Below are positions 8,648-17,885 of a stretch of 64,000 nucleotides of DNA, piece by piece (position 1 is the first letter of the stretch; each line of letters starts with the position of its first letter). Source of the stretch: Globisporangium splendens (taxonomy: Eukaryota > Oomycota > Peronosporomycetes > Pythiales > Pythiaceae); assembly GCA_006386115.1 (NCBI GenBank), contig VFIW01000064.1, positions 186,001 to 250,000 on the forward strand. Direction: 5' to 3'. The notes beneath the pieces were generated by a model. The model was not told where the DNA came from. It saw only the letters and a program-made list of their open reading frames with translations, and searched no databases. The position numbers were made by a program, and so were the translations under genes.

Positions 8648-11600
8648 TCCTCCTCGATTTGAGTTCTCGTTGTCGTTCTTTGAAGTCGGCAGCGAGTTCG
8701 GTCCAGTGGGCAACATGACGGATGTCTCGTTCTCTTTCCCATGTGGCTTCGTGTTCCGTCTCACCATGCCACTGGACAAGCCATTCTGGCAGTCGATTGA
8801 ACTGACGTTTCTTCAGCAACTTTTCCACGATCTGAAGATCGTTCGCTGAATCGTCCATGACGAACTTCGACGACTTTGGAATGGGACGACTCAGAAACTT
8901 GTCTGGCGTTGGCACGTAGTGCGAGAGAACATCCACGTTGAACGTTGGGTTGATTCGCTTCATTTGGGCAGGAAGTTTCAACTTTGCAACATTCGGGTTT
9001 ATCATTCGAATGATCTCCAAGGGACCAATTTTTCTTGCAGCGAACTTTGCACGTTTCATATCTGTTTCGCTTGCAGCATGTTTCAGCGATACTCGACTAG
9101 TATCTAGCATCACAAGGTCGCCTGCTTTGAACTCAACTTGATGGACACGGCGTTTGCGGTCATAGTATTTCTTCTGCGTTTCTTGCGCCTTTACCAAGTT
9201 CTTGCGGGCAAGTTCCACTATCTTCTGCCGTTCCTCGGCAAAGATCTTTGCGTACTCTGCAATGCCTCTTTCTTCTGCTTTCGAGTTGATTGTCTGTTCC
9301 CAAACGTTTCGCTCTTTACGTCCTGTATCGATCTCGAAGGGAGAGAATCCTGTCGAGGCACTGATCAAGGTCGCGTGCGCGTATTCGATCATTCCAAGGT
9401 GTTGAACCCAGTCGGTTCCTTGATACGAGATCATACACCTTAGCGCATCTTCTACAACCAAGTTCTGACGTTCGGTCTGACCATCTGCTTGAGGTCGGTG
9501 CGACGTTGTCATACTGAGTTTGATGCCCATAAGCTTCATCAAAGAAGTCCAGAACTTCGACGTAAACTTGCTATCACGATCACTGATGACGACTTCCGGC
9601 AAGCCGTGATGACGTACAATTGTGTCGAAGAACACTTTGGCTACATCGGAAGCACCGTCCTTGGCGTGAGTCGGCGCATACTTCGCTCGCTTCGAGAGCT
9701 TGTCAACAACTGTCAGGATTGCATCGTAACCTTCTGACAGAGGTAAGCCAGTGATGAAGTCCATTGACACCACTTGCCAACATTGTTCAGGAATCGGAAT
9801 TGGCATCAGACGTCCATTCTTGCGCTGACTATCATGCTTCCAACGAATGCACGTTTCACAAGACTTCACATACTCTTTCACGTCTTGTTGCATCGTTTTC
9901 CAATAGTACCATTGAGCTGTTCGCAGGAAAGTACGGCGGTTGCCGGGATGCGCGGCAATTGGTGAGTCGTGGTACTCGGAAATGATTCGTGTGCGCAAGC
10001 GGTCATTGTCTGGGACGCAGAGTCGCTTCATTTTGTTCGAGGACTTAACGAAGAGTAACTCGTCGGTTTTCGTAAAGTTCGAGTTGTTGTCTTCATCAGA
10101 CCAAACTGCTTTGAACTCTGGATCGGCTAGGTACCCTTGCTGAAACTCTTTCTTGACTTCCGGAGCCAGATCGACACGAGATTCAGCGAATCCAATCACA
10201 GCATGAACTTGGAACATAGCCTCCTCCCCCGGCAGAGCTGGATCCGAGGAGTCAGAAGAACAAGTGCGGAAACGCGATCCACGAGATACACACGCTTGAT
10301 CACAGCGGTGGAACTTCATCTGAGCGAGATTAGAGTCGTCATCGCCAGGTCGACGAGATAATGCATCAGCAACTACGTTCAACTTCCCATTGACATGATG
10401 GATCGTGAATGTAAACTGCGCGAAGAACGTCAAATACCGCGCAAGTTTCGCCGAAACTTTCGGATGCTTTAGCAACCACGAACACGCACTGTTGTCGGTG
10501 TAGATGTCAAATTTACGACCGTAGAGGTAATGACGCCACTTCTCGAGGCCCATCTTGATTGCAAACAGCTCTTTCTCATGAATGGGCCAGTGGATCTCAT
10601 GCGGGCCAAGCTTCTTCGAGTAGAACGCAATTGGATGATCATGTCCGTCGTGGAACTGCGATAGAACACCACCAACACATTCGCCAGATGCATCAGTTGT
10701 TAAGATGAACGGCTTGGAGAAATCTGCGAGCTTCAGCACTGGAGCAGTCTGCAACGCATGCTTGCGTTGCGCATAAGCATGATCTTGATCATCACCCCAA
10801 GTCCATACTGAATCTTTCTTGATTAGCTGACTTAGCGGCAATACAATGTGTACAAACCGATAGATGAATCGGCGGTAGTAACCTGCAAGTCCAAGAAAAC
10901 TTTGCAGTTCTTTCACCGTCGTCGGAGTTGGCCAATTTTCGATGGCGGTCGTCTTCAGTTTGTCAACAGCAAGACCATTCTTAGTGACTGTGCGACCAAG
11001 AAAACTGACTTCTTGTACAGCAAACTTACACTTGGCGCGATGTGCATACAACTTTTCTTCACGGAGTGCCTTGAACAATATCTCCAGGTACTTCAGATGC
11101 TCCTCCAACGTAGCTGAGAACACACAGATGTCGTCTAAGTAAACCACAACGAACGGAAACTTGCCAAACAGTACACGCATCAACCTGGACCAAACCCCAG
11201 CCATTCCAGCAAGTCCCATAGGTGCAACACACCATTGGTAAGTCTCATCTTGCGTGCGGAATGCAGTGTACTTGGCTGAGTTGGGATGCACGCGCATTTG
11301 ATGATGGTAACCTTGTGCGAGATCAATCACAGTAAAATACTTGTTGCCGACCATTCTGTCAAACAGTTCATCAATCCGCGGCAACGGTATCTTCGGCACA
11401 ATCGTTTGTGTGTTCATATGGCGATAATCGATCACCCACCGAATAGGAATTGACGAATTTCCGGATTGGATCCATTCGGCTCGAGATGGCGCTTCGCCAG
11501 TCTTTAGATCCTTCTTCGGGATCCCAAAAATGTTCGAGACCCAAGGTGAGTCGGAGACTTCGATCCATTGCTTTGCCAGGTTTTCTTCGACAAAAGCACG

Positions 11601-13265
11601 CAGAGCTTCTTGCTCTGTCTGTGAAAGACGAAACGGAGGTCTATTGCTCGGCTGGGCGTCAGCCTTCATGTTCATTTCGAACTCGACGCGACGATTCGGC
11701 GGTAGTTCATTCGGCAACTTCTCTGGAAATACATCCGAGTACTCGTTCAATAGCTGCTCAACGCGAGGATCAATAACGATGTGTTTGTCTTCTTGCTTAG
11801 CCAAACTGTTGACCTTGATGCGGTACACTTCTTCGTAGTGCGAACATTTCAACTTTTTGTTGAATTCTGCAAAGGACACGGTAACACGTTCCATGAGTTT
11901 TCTTTCAGTGTCCGGAATCTCGACATCATGCGTTCGCCAATTGATGAGAGGCTGATACTTAGTGAACCATGGCTTCCCCAAGATAACGTCATGGGTGTTG
12001 TTCATTGGCCATTCAATTACTGGCACATTGCGGAACGTACGTTCTCCAAACGCAACATTCACAAAGCCTTTGTTCACCTTCTTCTTCACGGTGTTCGTAC
12101 CATCAAAACGAGTGACTTGGATCGTAGCTTTGTTCGTGACTTGCTTCAAGAAACCGGGTTTGACGACATTGCACGTAGCACCAGAGTCGAGCATGATGTT
12201 GGCATTTTCACCTTCACAGGTGCCTTGCTTTACCACGAGATCTCTGCCAGAGTAGTTGTCAAGTTGGAGCTGATCCAAGTTCGTGACGATTTCGTGACGC
12301 ATCATTGAGATCTCTTCTTCTTCATCTTCTTCTTCTGCCGGCATATCTTCGAAGTAGTTCACGGCAGTTCGCTGAAAGTTGTTTCGTCCATTGTTACGAC
12401 GAGGCCGGCTGTTGTTACGGTTCTTCTTCTTATAACACTGCTCAATGGTGTGGCCAATCTTCTTACAGTAGCGACACTTCGGCTTCCACTCACGGCGTTG
12501 TTGGAAGCGGTTACGATGTTGAAATGGACGAGCATGGTCGATTTCCATTGGCTCGGCAGTGTCTGGCTCAGCTGGCGTCGGCGTTCTTTGATCCATGTAC
12601 GTGGGCAGAGTCTGCGAGCGACGTTGTCGGCGATGGTCAAGGTCATGAGCTCGATCATATTGCAATGCTTTGGACATAGCCTGCGAAAGTGAATCGCAAC
12701 GGCAGTATTGTACTTCTTCCCTGATTTCTCTGCGCAATCCGCGCACAAAGTACGTGATCTTGTCGAGTTCATCCATGCTCTTGACTTGCATGATGAGCTG
12801 GCGGAACTTCCACAAGTACTCTTCTAAGTTTTTGCATTCGTGCTGCTTGAGCTGATATAGCTGATCACGCAAGCGTTCTTGCAAGTCCACCGGTGTGAAC
12901 TCGGCATGCAAACGCTGAATGAATGTCTGCACATCCTTGATGCTGTCCTTGTTCACCATGAACCACGCAGCGGCGGCGCCCTTGAGATTGGCTGAAAGCA
13001 AAGCCAATACACGCTTCTCTTCTTCTTGATTCTGCCACTGAATGCCCTTTGCCTCCATGTAGCGAATGGCTTGGTCAAAGTACAACTCCACGGACTCTCC
13101 GATCTTCCCATGATACTGCGGCATGTTGATGCCTTCGACTTTGTACTCTATGGGTCTGGCACAGAGCCGGTCGAGTAGATCCTGGTTGCGAGTCATCAAC
13201 CGGGCCATCTGGGTCAGGAGAGAGTTCATATCGGCAGTTGTGGACGTGGAGGACTTGGAGGACAT
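8643..13265 (-). CDS. Gag-Pol polyprotein of element A (single frame)
   Basis: A 1540-residue polyprotein in one frame. Gag covers about residues 1-290 with a CCHC zinc knuckle at 264-277. The aspartic protease has its DSG at 360-362. Reverse transcriptase spans about 520-790 with YLDD at 709-712; RNase H follows with a catalytic Asp near 858. Integrase has an HHCC zinc domain, the D,D-35-E core (SMDFI, SDRDSKF and the Glu of GQTERQN) and a C-terminal chromodomain-like module with a WLVQWHG core. An acidic stretch (EEEDEEEEI) separates Gag from protease. No frameshift is needed, unlike element B. The last codons overlap the polypurine tract and the stop is in the LTR. Start is ATG 13265, 47 nt after the stop of the leader ORF. 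Confidence 0.95.
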   Translation of the reverse strand: MSSKSSTSTTADMNSLLTQMARLMTRNQDLLDRLCARPIEYKVEGINMPQYHGKIGESVELYFDQAIRYMEAKGIQWQNQEEEKRVLALLSANLKGAAAAWFMVNKDSIKDVQTFIQRLHAEFTPVDLQERLRDQLYQLKQHECKNLEEYLWKFRQLIMQVKSMDELDKITYFVRGLRREIREEVQYCRCDSLSQAMSKALQYDRAHDLDHRRQRRSQTLPTYMDQRTPTPAEPDTAEPMEIDHARPFQHRNRFQQRREWKPKCRYCKKIGHTIEQCYKKKNRNNSRPRRNNGRNNFQRTAVNYFEDMPAEEEDEEEEISMMRHEIVTNLDQLQLDNYSGRDLVVKQGTCEGENANIMLDSGATCNVVKPGFLKQVTNKATIQVTRFDGTNTVKKKVNKGFVNVAFGERTFRNVPVIEWPMNNTHDVILGKPWFTKYQPLINWRTHDVEIPDTERKLMERVTVSFAEFNKKLKCSHYEEVYRIKVNSLAKQEDKHIVIDPRVEQLLNEYSDVFPEKLPNELPPNRRVEFEMNMKADAQPSNRPPFRLSQTEQEALRAFVEENLAKQWIEVSDSPWVSNIFGIPKKDLKTGEAPSRAEWIQSGNSSIPIRWVIDYRHMNTQTIVPKIPLPRIDELFDRMVGNKYFTVIDLAQGYHHQMRVHPNSAKYTAFRTQDETYQWCVAPMGLAGMAGVWSRLMRVLFGKFPFVVVYLDDICVFSATLEEHLKYLEILFKALREEKLYAHRAKCKFAVQEVSFLGRTVTKNGLAVDKLKTTAIENWPTPTTVKELQSFLGLAGYYRRFIYRFVHIVLPLSQLIKKDSVWTWGDDQDHAYAQRKHALQTAPVLKLADFSKPFILTTDASGECVGGVLSQFHDGHDHPIAFYSKKLGPHEIHWPIHEKELFAIKMGLEKWRHYLYGRKFDIYTDNSACSWLLKHPKVSAKLARYLTFFAQFTFTIHHVNGKLNVVADALSRRPGDDDSNLAQMKFHRCDQACVSRGSRFRTCSSDSSDPALPGEEAMFQVHAVIGFAESRVDLAPEVKKEFQQGYLADPEFKAVWSDEDNNSNFTKTDELLFVKSSNKMKRLCVPDNDRLRTRIISEYHDSPIAAHPGNRRTFLRTAQWYYWKTMQQDVKEYVKSCETCIRWKHDSQRKNGRLMPIPIPEQCWQVVSMDFITGLPLSEGYDAILTVVDKLSKRAKYAPTHAKDGASDVAKVFFDTIVRHHGLPEVVISDRDSKFTSKFWTSLMKLMGIKLSMTTSHRPQADGQTERQNLVVEDALRCMISYQGTDWVQHLGMIEYAHATLISASTGFSPFEIDTGRKERNVWEQTINSKAEERGIAEYAKIFAEERQKIVELARKNLVKAQETQKKYYDRKRRVHQVEFKAGDLVMLDTSRVSLKHAASETDMKRAKFAARKIGPLEIIRMINPNVAKLKLPAQMKRINPTFNVDVLSHYVPTPDKFLSRPIPKSSKFVMDDSANDLQIVEKLLKKRQFNRLPEWLVQWHGETEHEATWERERDIRHVAHWTELAADFKERQRELKSRRM
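8648..8656 (-). other. polypurine tract of element A
   Basis: Minus strand CGAGGAGGA directly next to the 3' LTR; the expected plus-strand primer site. It also encodes the Arg-Arg-Met end of the polyprotein. Confidence 0.75.
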
Positions 13266-13312
13266 CGTACTTAGCTAAAAGGAAAAAGTTCTGATTTAAA
13301 CTTAAGGAAGAG

Positions 13313-13696
13313 CTACTGTTGGGTCTTCTTACGCTTCTTCTTGGCTTCCTGGGAGTCTTGGGCCTTGCGCTTCAACTCAGCACGTTCTCTGACCTTCCGC
13401 TCTCTCGTCTTCTTGTGCTCTTTGACCTTGCGATCAGTGAAGATGCCAAGGATGGACTGGAGGTCGTTTACGTGGACTTGGGCCCTTACGACGATCTCGT
13501 GGACGTAATTACGAGCGTCCGAGTCGTCAACAACCGGGATCGTGTTGCGAAGGGCGATGAGTTGACTTGAGAGCTTCTCAGTCGTAGCGTAGAGGTTTGC
13601 ACGGAGTTTGTCGACGGCGGGATCGTCGGAATAGAGAGCAGAGAGAGGCTGAGCGAAGGTGTAGCGATCGACGGCGGGAGTCTTCTTTCGTGGCAT
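13313..13696 (-). CDS. extra small ORF (ORF0) in the leader of element A
   Basis: A 127-residue protein lying between the primer binding site and gag-pol, same strand, different frame. The N-terminal two thirds look helical (repeated Leu, Ala and charged residues), and the last about 45 residues are extremely Lys/Arg-rich, ending in KKKRKKTQQ, which suggests nucleic acid binding or nuclear targeting. No zinc knuckle or known Gag motif is present, and the main polyprotein already has a full Gag. The frame is intact with an ATG and third-position GC bias. Standard Ty3/gypsy elements have no ORF here. It could be an acquired gene, an expression regulator, or chance; function unknown. Confidence 0.65.
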   Translation of the reverse strand: MPRKKTPAVDRYTFAQPLSALYSDDPAVDKLRANLYATTEKLSSQLIALRNTIPVVDDSDARNYVHEIVVRAQVHVNDLQSILGIFTDRKVKEHKKTRERKVRERAELKRKAQDSQEAKKKRKKTQQ

Positions 13697-13973
13697 CCAC
13701 GGCTCTATCCAGGCTCTATCAACAGTGAGCTTTTGTAACCACAGACCGTTTAGCCAGCAACTTTAAACCGCTATCGAGACGTTATCCTCCCTTGGCAGCC
13801 GGTAGGGACAGGCACAAAGGCACTAGACCACTCAACACCCGGCTAGGAGCTCTCGATGTGATGCGGGTTGCAGCACGCAGTCGGGACAAGCAAAGCTCTA
13901 CCGGACGGAACCGACGGAGACTTTCAAAGGGACAAGGAACCAAGACCGAGAGGCGAGGGCTGAGCAGGACCAA

Positions 13974-13985
13974 CAAGTGCTACCA
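13974..13985 (-). other. primer binding site of element A
   Basis: Two bases inside the 5' LTR the minus strand reads TGGTAGCACTTG, beginning with the TGG complementary to a tRNA CCA end. Elements B and C have the same TGGTAGCACTT core. Confidence 0.75.
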
Positions 13986-13987
13986 CT

Positions 13988-14417
13988 TGTAAGGACTGGG
14001 GTCGTACTTTTCCGGAGACGAACTTAACGAGGTGCGCACTTAACGAGAGGAAGGAAGATAGGAGGGTTGGTCTGGTCTGGATTGGCGCTTGGCAGTTGGA
14101 GAGTAGATTGAGAAGTGAGTTAGAATGCGCTGCTCGCGCAGCTAGCTACTCGGGGCTACCCTAGGGGCTCCCTCTTACTTCTCCTAGTGTCCTACGCCTC
14201 TTTTTCTCCTTTTTCTCTTACTGGATTTTTCTTCTTTTCTTTGCATTGTTCTTCAACTAATTCACTACTTCAATGGGTTCTTACTGGCCTCACACTGGCC
14301 TCATACATGCCTTACCTAGAGTTTATATAGACTTTTGTATACTATGCATATACTTCTTTTTCTGGCGACATACCTGTCGCACTTAGCAGCTGGACCGTAT
14401 TCATCTGGGTCCTTACA
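13988..14417 (-). repeat. 5' LTR of element A
   Basis: 430 bp, identical to the left LTR except for five substitutions. A TATATAAA-like box (minus strand, 14321-14330) is a candidate core promoter. Confidence 0.95.
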
Positions 14418-14422
14418 GTTGC
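14418..14422. repeat. target site duplication GTTGC, right copy
   Basis: Matches 8213-8217 exactly. Confidence 0.9.
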
Positions 14423-15180
14423 AGTGGATTTGTTTGTTCTGGATTCAGGGCATCTTGTTCTCTTTTGATGCAACATAACATACCCCACCTAAATCAATTT
14501 TATGTCTTCCAATAACTGGCTGGTATCACTTTTGCTCTAACCACAGACGCAATTTACACTAGCACCGAATTTTCAGCAGCAATTTTTTCCTTTCAAAAAC
14601 ACAGAGTCTGACCAGTAAGATGAGAGATTTGTACACACCACACTAAAAACCAGCTCTGCATCGTAATTGCAGCAATGCAAGGGCAGTGCGAGGACTAACT
14701 TCAGGTCGCAATTTCTACTCCCCCCATCGTGGTGCCAGTCGCGAATTAGAAAGAAAAATGCAAATCAATTCGATCGATGTTTTCTCTTGCAGTATAGTTT
14801 GCACTCGCTCCCACAATCGATTCTATATATACCGATATTTGTATAAACTGATACGACACTCATCAAATCTGCTTTCCCGATATCTCAAACAGCGACTTCC
14901 CATTGTATCGAATTCTCCTCTCTCATCTGATGTCGGATGCAAATCCATCCCGATAAATACACAGGTCAGTTCACTCTTTACTCAGCATTACAGATTCGGA
15001 CAGGACCAAAGGTTCGTGTGGTACTTTCGGTTTGTATTGAAACGAAACTGGGAGCTGTTGCAGTGGTACTTGGGGCTCCCCTTTGAGGACCTACTTCATT
15101 ACAGCCAATAGGATAGCGATAACGAATAAGGTGTGTCGAGGTAACGTTTTTACAAAGAAGCATGGTCTTAGCCCGTTACA
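14423..15180. other. non-coding; ends in the LTR edge of a decayed element
   Basis: AT-rich, no gene seen. The right end reads CCGTTACA at 15173-15180 followed by CC and TGGCAGCACTTCG, which corresponds to the LTR end and PBS of the element B family (CATTACA, CC, TGGTAGCACTTCG). The start of this old LTR could not be placed. Confidence 0.45.
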
Positions 15181-17246
15181 CCTGGCAGCACTTCGTAGTC
15201 CGTCCACACGACCAAGCCAAGACGTCCGACATTTACCTGGAACACGACAAATTCCCACACCTCACTCGGTTTGAGTGGGAGGCACATGGCAACTCAAGTG
15301 ACGACGTTTATGACGAGCCTTCACGACGGCCCTGTCAAGACACATTTGTTTCGGGAATACCCCGAAACCCTCGAGAGAGCATTCTGAATTGCTCTACGTG
15401 AAGATTTCAGCGTCTGCCAGGCACGAAGCTCTAGCGATTTCCTACTGCAACGCGATTCGGATGGTTCCGAACCTATGGACATCTCCACGCTCTGTGACGA
15501 AGCTCAACTCGTCGCCACAACGAACACTGACCGATGCCGCAAGCTGAGTTGTTATCGTTATCAAATGCTTGGTCACGTCGCGAGAGAGTGCCGTGCTCCA
15601 GCGCCAGTCGTTACTGGTACTTGTCGTTGTGCTAACGGCAATGATCGTTCGGCTCGCGTTGGTCCAAAAAACGAGGCGAACCAGCAGGTGCGGGCCACCT
15701 GCAAGCCGAACAAGAGTATCGCGTGTGCCGGTGGACCACTGACACTCTGCGGAGATTGACTTGCGAGACCGATCTGTGGAGCGTCTCAATACATTTGACG
15801 ACGTGGTGAACGCGCAACTTGATACGGACATTTGGCGGGTGAATGTGTTAGCAGGCAAACCTGCGATGCGAAGCATCCCCACGACCCCAGCGACCGGTGG
15901 CCATGCGGGAGTTGATGCTCTCCGCAAGACGGTTCTGCAACCGTCTTCCACGCCCTCAGTTGTTCCCACGGACGGGTTAACGATGACACCGTCTGCCGAC
16001 ACCTCGCCACCGAATGAGTATGTGGCTGCAAGTGCTGCGCTGCACACGACGAAGAGTGAAGAAGCCACGAGGGGGTCCACACCCTGGTAAGAAGGTGCGC
16101 GAGCATGCGATACGCCAGCGCGCACCACCGATAGTGTCGTTGCACCTGACCAGGAAGCAACGAAAAACCAAGGTCTCGTTGCACAGAACACGGAGGAGGA
16201 AGAGGTACACGTGGTGATGTACGCTAAAGAGAATCAGGGTTCGAAACTGACCTGCGTCGTGTGTCCCCCGCAAACGACGAGGGCAATGGTGCGCCTACCG
16301 AAAGTGTCCTACAAGGCATTTCTTCGTGATCTCAAGCGCGGCGAGATCGAGCAGATTTGTGTGATCGTCACCGAGTCAGAGGAACAGTGACGTCGACATT
16401 GGATCCCAGCGACTCGGGAGCAGCGATGTGAAGCGCAGTCGCTGCAAGCATTGCAACGATCGAAGAATCCAGTCGTCCCGACGGCCATGTGATTTCAAGG
16501 TATTTTCTCATATAAAGTCCCAGAAGAGCTGCCTCTGGACCGCGGCGTGCAACACGAGATTGATCTCGAGCCAGGGTCGACGCACTGTGTGACGCGGCAA
16601 TGGCCACTTCCCAAGGATCAATTCTGCGCAATTGATGGCTGCTTCTATGGCCGGCTCAAATCTGGTCACATTCGTGAGTCGGCGTCGCCGCACTCTGGTC
16701 GACTTTCTGCGTCAAGAAAACCTCAGGTGGCTGACACATCGTCCAAGCTTTTAACAAGCTGAACGATGCGACCATTCCTGCGCAAACTCCGACTCCAAGA
16801 AAGGACGTGATCTTGGACTCCATGTCTGGATTCAAGGTGTTTATCGCCATTGATCTGATGGACGGGTTCTATCAGATCTTGATGCGCAAGAGCGACACAC
16901 CACTCACAGTCATCAGCACCCCAAATGGTATGCTCTGGGAGTGGCTTGCCACGTCGCAGGCTTTGAAGAACACTCTTGCGACTTTCAATCGAGTGGTTTC
17001 TCAAGTGTTGCGGCCGTTCCGTAACTTTGCTCCGAGCTATTTTGATGATATCTTCGTTCACAGCAAGGCTGAGAACTCAAAGTCCGCGGGGGATGTCCAC
17101 ACAAAACAGCAGCGCAAGGCGTTTCAAGCGGTGTGCGACCACAGGCTCTGTGCAAATATCAAGAAATGCGTTTTCTTTGCATCGGAAATTCCATCGCTCG
17201 GCTGCTTTACGAGCAAGGACGTCGCTCGAGGCTACCCAGAGAAGGT
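15181..17246 (+). pseudogene. wreck of an element B-type Ty3/gypsy retrotransposon
   Basis: The order of fragments follows element B. PBS at 15183. A Gag start with FPHLTRFEWEAH near 15260-15300 (element B has FPHLSSHEW), then a jump to the Gag C-terminal part (LFREYPETLERAF in shifting frames near 15345-15380). A damaged zinc knuckle at about 15535-15590 has its second Cys replaced by Tyr. A 57-codon frame at 16217-16390 matches the protease-RT linker (FLRDLKRGEIEQICVIV). RT begins at about 16545 (HEIDLEPGSTHCVTRQWPLP) and continues to the FDDIFVHSK catalytic segment near 17040-17070. Large parts of Gag and protease are deleted and several stops are present. The RT frame runs without a stop into the bZIP fragment. 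Confidence 0.85.
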
Positions 17247-17490
17247 TATCATCTCAGTGACCTCAACATGCGCGAACGAGTTCGAGATTTGCGGCCCCGA
17301 CGAACAACCGATCATTGCCGCGCGCGACACGGTGCGGGTCCGGCATACACGTCCCGCTTTCGAGCATGTGTTCCCGCATGCTTTGTTCGACGAGTCGTTG
17401 GCGCAACGATTCATCGGCAAGGAAGTCGTGTACATGTGTCGGAATGCAAACGAGTTCAGGGACGATAGTCCGCACACTGTGCACTAGGAG
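17246..17490 (+). pseudogene. fragment of a fourth bZIP paralogue fused to the RT remnant
   Basis: From about residue 155 of the frame that starts at 16807, the translation changes from RT to ANEFEICGPDEQP, HTRPAFEHVFPHALFDE and LAQRFIGKEVVY. These match the C-terminal domain of bZIP 3 (ADEFEICGTDEKP, RRTLEYVFPHVFHD, VQRFVGKEVVY). DNA similarity to the bZIP 3 gene starts at TATCAT near 17246 and fades near the stop at about 17487. There is no basic region or zipper. The piece is on the plus strand, opposite to the cluster. It is either an insertion scar or a recombination joint. Confidence 0.85.
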
Positions 17491-17803
17491 CGATGACTGG
17501 GTGCTGTGCGGACGGCTGCATCGCAATTTGGACACACACGCTGCTGGGGATTGCTGTGCATGGCAGTGGAGGGACATCTTCCGTGAGAACAGAGCAGGAG
17601 AGTGGGCATCGACAGTAGTACAGTTGTCTGGCCCGTAAGGTTCGCATCGTCTTTGTGAGATTTTTGAATCAAGTTGCGGGCATTTAACTCAATCGTATTT
17701 AGAGTTACAAATGGTTCAGACAATGTGCATATTTATTGACTGAAAGTTATAGTTCAGGAGTGCGGACTTTTGAGGAAGAGAATGCAGTGTTTTCGTTTGT
17801 CGT

Positions 17804-17885
17804 GCGTGTCACGCTCAGGCTGTTGACACTGCGAGCGACCTGCTCGTGTCATGCTTCCGTGGAGATGGGGAGCGGCTCGTTTCGT
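17804..17885 (+). repeat. inverted repeat, left arm
   Basis: The reverse complement of this stretch resembles 19770-19845, with the shared core GCTCCCCATCTCC and flanking CGAAAYGAGC and GTGACA blocks. Confidence 0.5.

Larger units (their letters stand above)
8218..14417 (-). mobile_element. near-intact Ty3/gypsy chromoviral-type retrotransposon (element A)
   Basis: A 6.2 kb element in minus orientation, bounded by 430 bp LTRs with perfect 8-bp ends (TGTAAGGA...TCCTTACA) and a perfect 5-bp TSD. The minus-strand order is 5' LTR, PBS, small ORF (127 aa), gag-pol (1540 aa), polypurine tract, 3' LTR. The two LTRs differ at five positions by eye (about 1.2 percent), so it is fairly young. All catalytic motifs of protease, RT, RNase H and integrase are visible and uninterrupted. 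It inserted just after RNase H fragment copy 2. Confidence 0.95.

Noticed and set aside
11781..12308. Plus frames opposite gag-pol of element A
   Set aside because: No protein motifs and no conservation evidence; checked because of the antisense gene in family B, but nothing comparable is seen.
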